A stretch of 64,000 nucleotides of DNA from the NCBI RefSeq assembly GCF_963676735.1, contig NZ_OY781464.1, positions 405,001 through 469,000 on the forward strand. The letters run 5' to 3'. The position numbers and the translations under genes are program-made. The stretch is from an uncultured Draconibacterium sp. Its GTDB lineage: Bacteria; Bacteroidota; Bacteroidia; Bacteroidales; Prolixibacteraceae. This document shows positions 63,468 to 64,000 of this stretch, piece after piece. A model generated the notes under the pieces. It searched no databases. It worked only from the letters and a program-made list of their open reading frames with translations, and was not told where the DNA came from. Position 1 is the first letter of the stretch; every line of letters starts with the position of its first letter.

Positions 63468-64000
63468 TTATTGTTTAATCAATCCATACATTAATCCAAT
63501 TCCAGCTCCAAAGTAGGTTTGGTTGCTGTTTACAATTACCATGGGGCCAACCGAGCAGCCAACGGTACAGCACAGGGGCATTTCTATTTTAGGGTTTACA
63601 ACAAAACTTATTTTTTTACTGGCAGCAGTTTTAAAATTGTACTGGTTTGTTGATTTTAGCAGGTTAAATTCGGGCTCCCGAAATGTTGATATACCCGGCC
63701 CTGCCTGCAGCAATACCCGAATACTTCTTTTTTTATTGATATCGAATATACGACCAACCATCATGTGTAAAATCTCGGAATTCTGGAAAGGTTCTGCCGA
63801 ACTGGCAGGGCTTAGGTTGGTACCCGATTTTAAAAATTCGTCGGTTGGCGAGGCAGCTGATTTAAAGGTTGCTGAATACCCCACACTAAGTGTATACCTA
63901 TTATTATAAGTGTAATTTAGGCCAATATTTCCCGCTTGTTTTTCGCCAACCACATATTCGCCTGAAGAATATAAGTAGTGTTTTTGCGATGAAAGGAACC
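63468..64000 (-). CDS. Outer-membrane beta-barrel-like protein, 5' end outside the window
   Basis: The frame is open to the right edge, so the N-terminus is missing; an internal GTG at 63953 is not the real start. The visible 177 residues alternate in a beta-strand pattern (NIGLNYTYNNRYTLSVGYSA, MMVGRIFDINKKRSIRVLLQAG and TYFGAGIGLMYGL at the C-terminus), which suggests an outer-membrane barrel. Two Cys pairs occur close together in PLCCTVGCSVG. I do not recognise the family. Confidence 0.6.
   Translation of the reverse strand, partial: FLSSQKHYLYSSGEYVVGEKQAGNIGLNYTYNNRYTLSVGYSATFKSAASPTDEFLKSGTNLSPASSAEPFQNSEILHMMVGRIFDINKKRSIRVLLQAGPGISTFREPEFNLLKSTNQYNFKTAASKKISFVVNPKIEMPLCCTVGCSVGPMVIVNSNQTYFGAGIGLMYGLIKQ

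Overview
The window is a gene-dense, non-mobile chromosomal stretch from a member of the Bacteroidota, most likely an anaerobic or facultative Bacteroidales/Marinilabiliales-type organism. The order is inferred and less certain. Four things support this: repeated TAnnTTTG promoter -7 elements with a TTG/TTTG about 18-20 bp upstream; a gliding-motility/T9SS type-B C-terminal domain; a SusC-like plug protein; and a DUF4290-murA pair and an EF-G paralog typical of the phylum. Shine-Dalgarno sequences are mostly absent. I see no rRNA, tRNA, CRISPR array, insertion sequence or prophage.

Layout. 1-6.6 kb (minus strand): a heat-shock operon grpE-dnaJ (dnaJ runs off the left edge) behind a long inverted repeat, a TlpA-like thioredoxin, DUF4290-murA, and a UvrD/PcrA helicase. 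6.8-12.7 kb: a secreted PKD/T9SS protein, small membrane or unknown proteins, and an EF-G paralog whose GTPase motifs are degenerate. 13.1-24.0 kb (plus strand): one long operon that holds every enzyme from glutamyl-tRNA to precorrin-2/sirohydrochlorin (hemA, hemL, hemB, hemC, hemD, cobA, a Met8/SirC-like protein) interleaved with NADPH sulfite reductase (cysJ, cysI) and a DUF2061 protein. The cofactor and the siroheme enzyme that uses it are therefore made together. 24.0-29.2 kb: a small membrane protein, two tandem secreted paralogs, and a C39-peptidase ABC exporter with its HlyD-type adaptor. 29.4-46.9 kb: the str-S10-spc-alpha ribosomal superoperon (rpsL to rplQ, with fusA, secY, infA, rpoA), ended by a strong terminator. 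47-64 kb: mixed housekeeping and accessory genes (a Tat lipoprotein sugar isomerase-like protein, RarA, a TPR protein, Tag, a C1 peptidase, a glycosyltransferase, a plug-only SusC-like protein, an S9 peptidase, saccharopine dehydrogenase family, a two-component pair, and a partial beta-barrel protein).

The most interesting element is the leader of the siroheme/sulfite-reductase operon (13,089-13,276). A 29-codon ORF with five Cys and eight Met codons is followed by a 12-bp stem plus eight T residues that end exactly at the hemA ATG. Three segments can form mutually exclusive 1:2, 2:3 and 3:4 pairings, and the leader stop codon lies within segment 2. This is the complete geometry of a ribosome-mediated transcription attenuator that senses cysteine (or sulfur amino acid) supply. 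A CRP-like dyad lies at the predicted transcription start.

Second-tier observations are a MurA with Asp in place of the fosfomycin-target Cys, an EF-G2 lacking the catalytic His, a HemA without its C-terminal dimerisation domain, and possible RNA regulatory structures in the rpsL-rpsG, rpmD-rplO and cysJ-cysI gaps.
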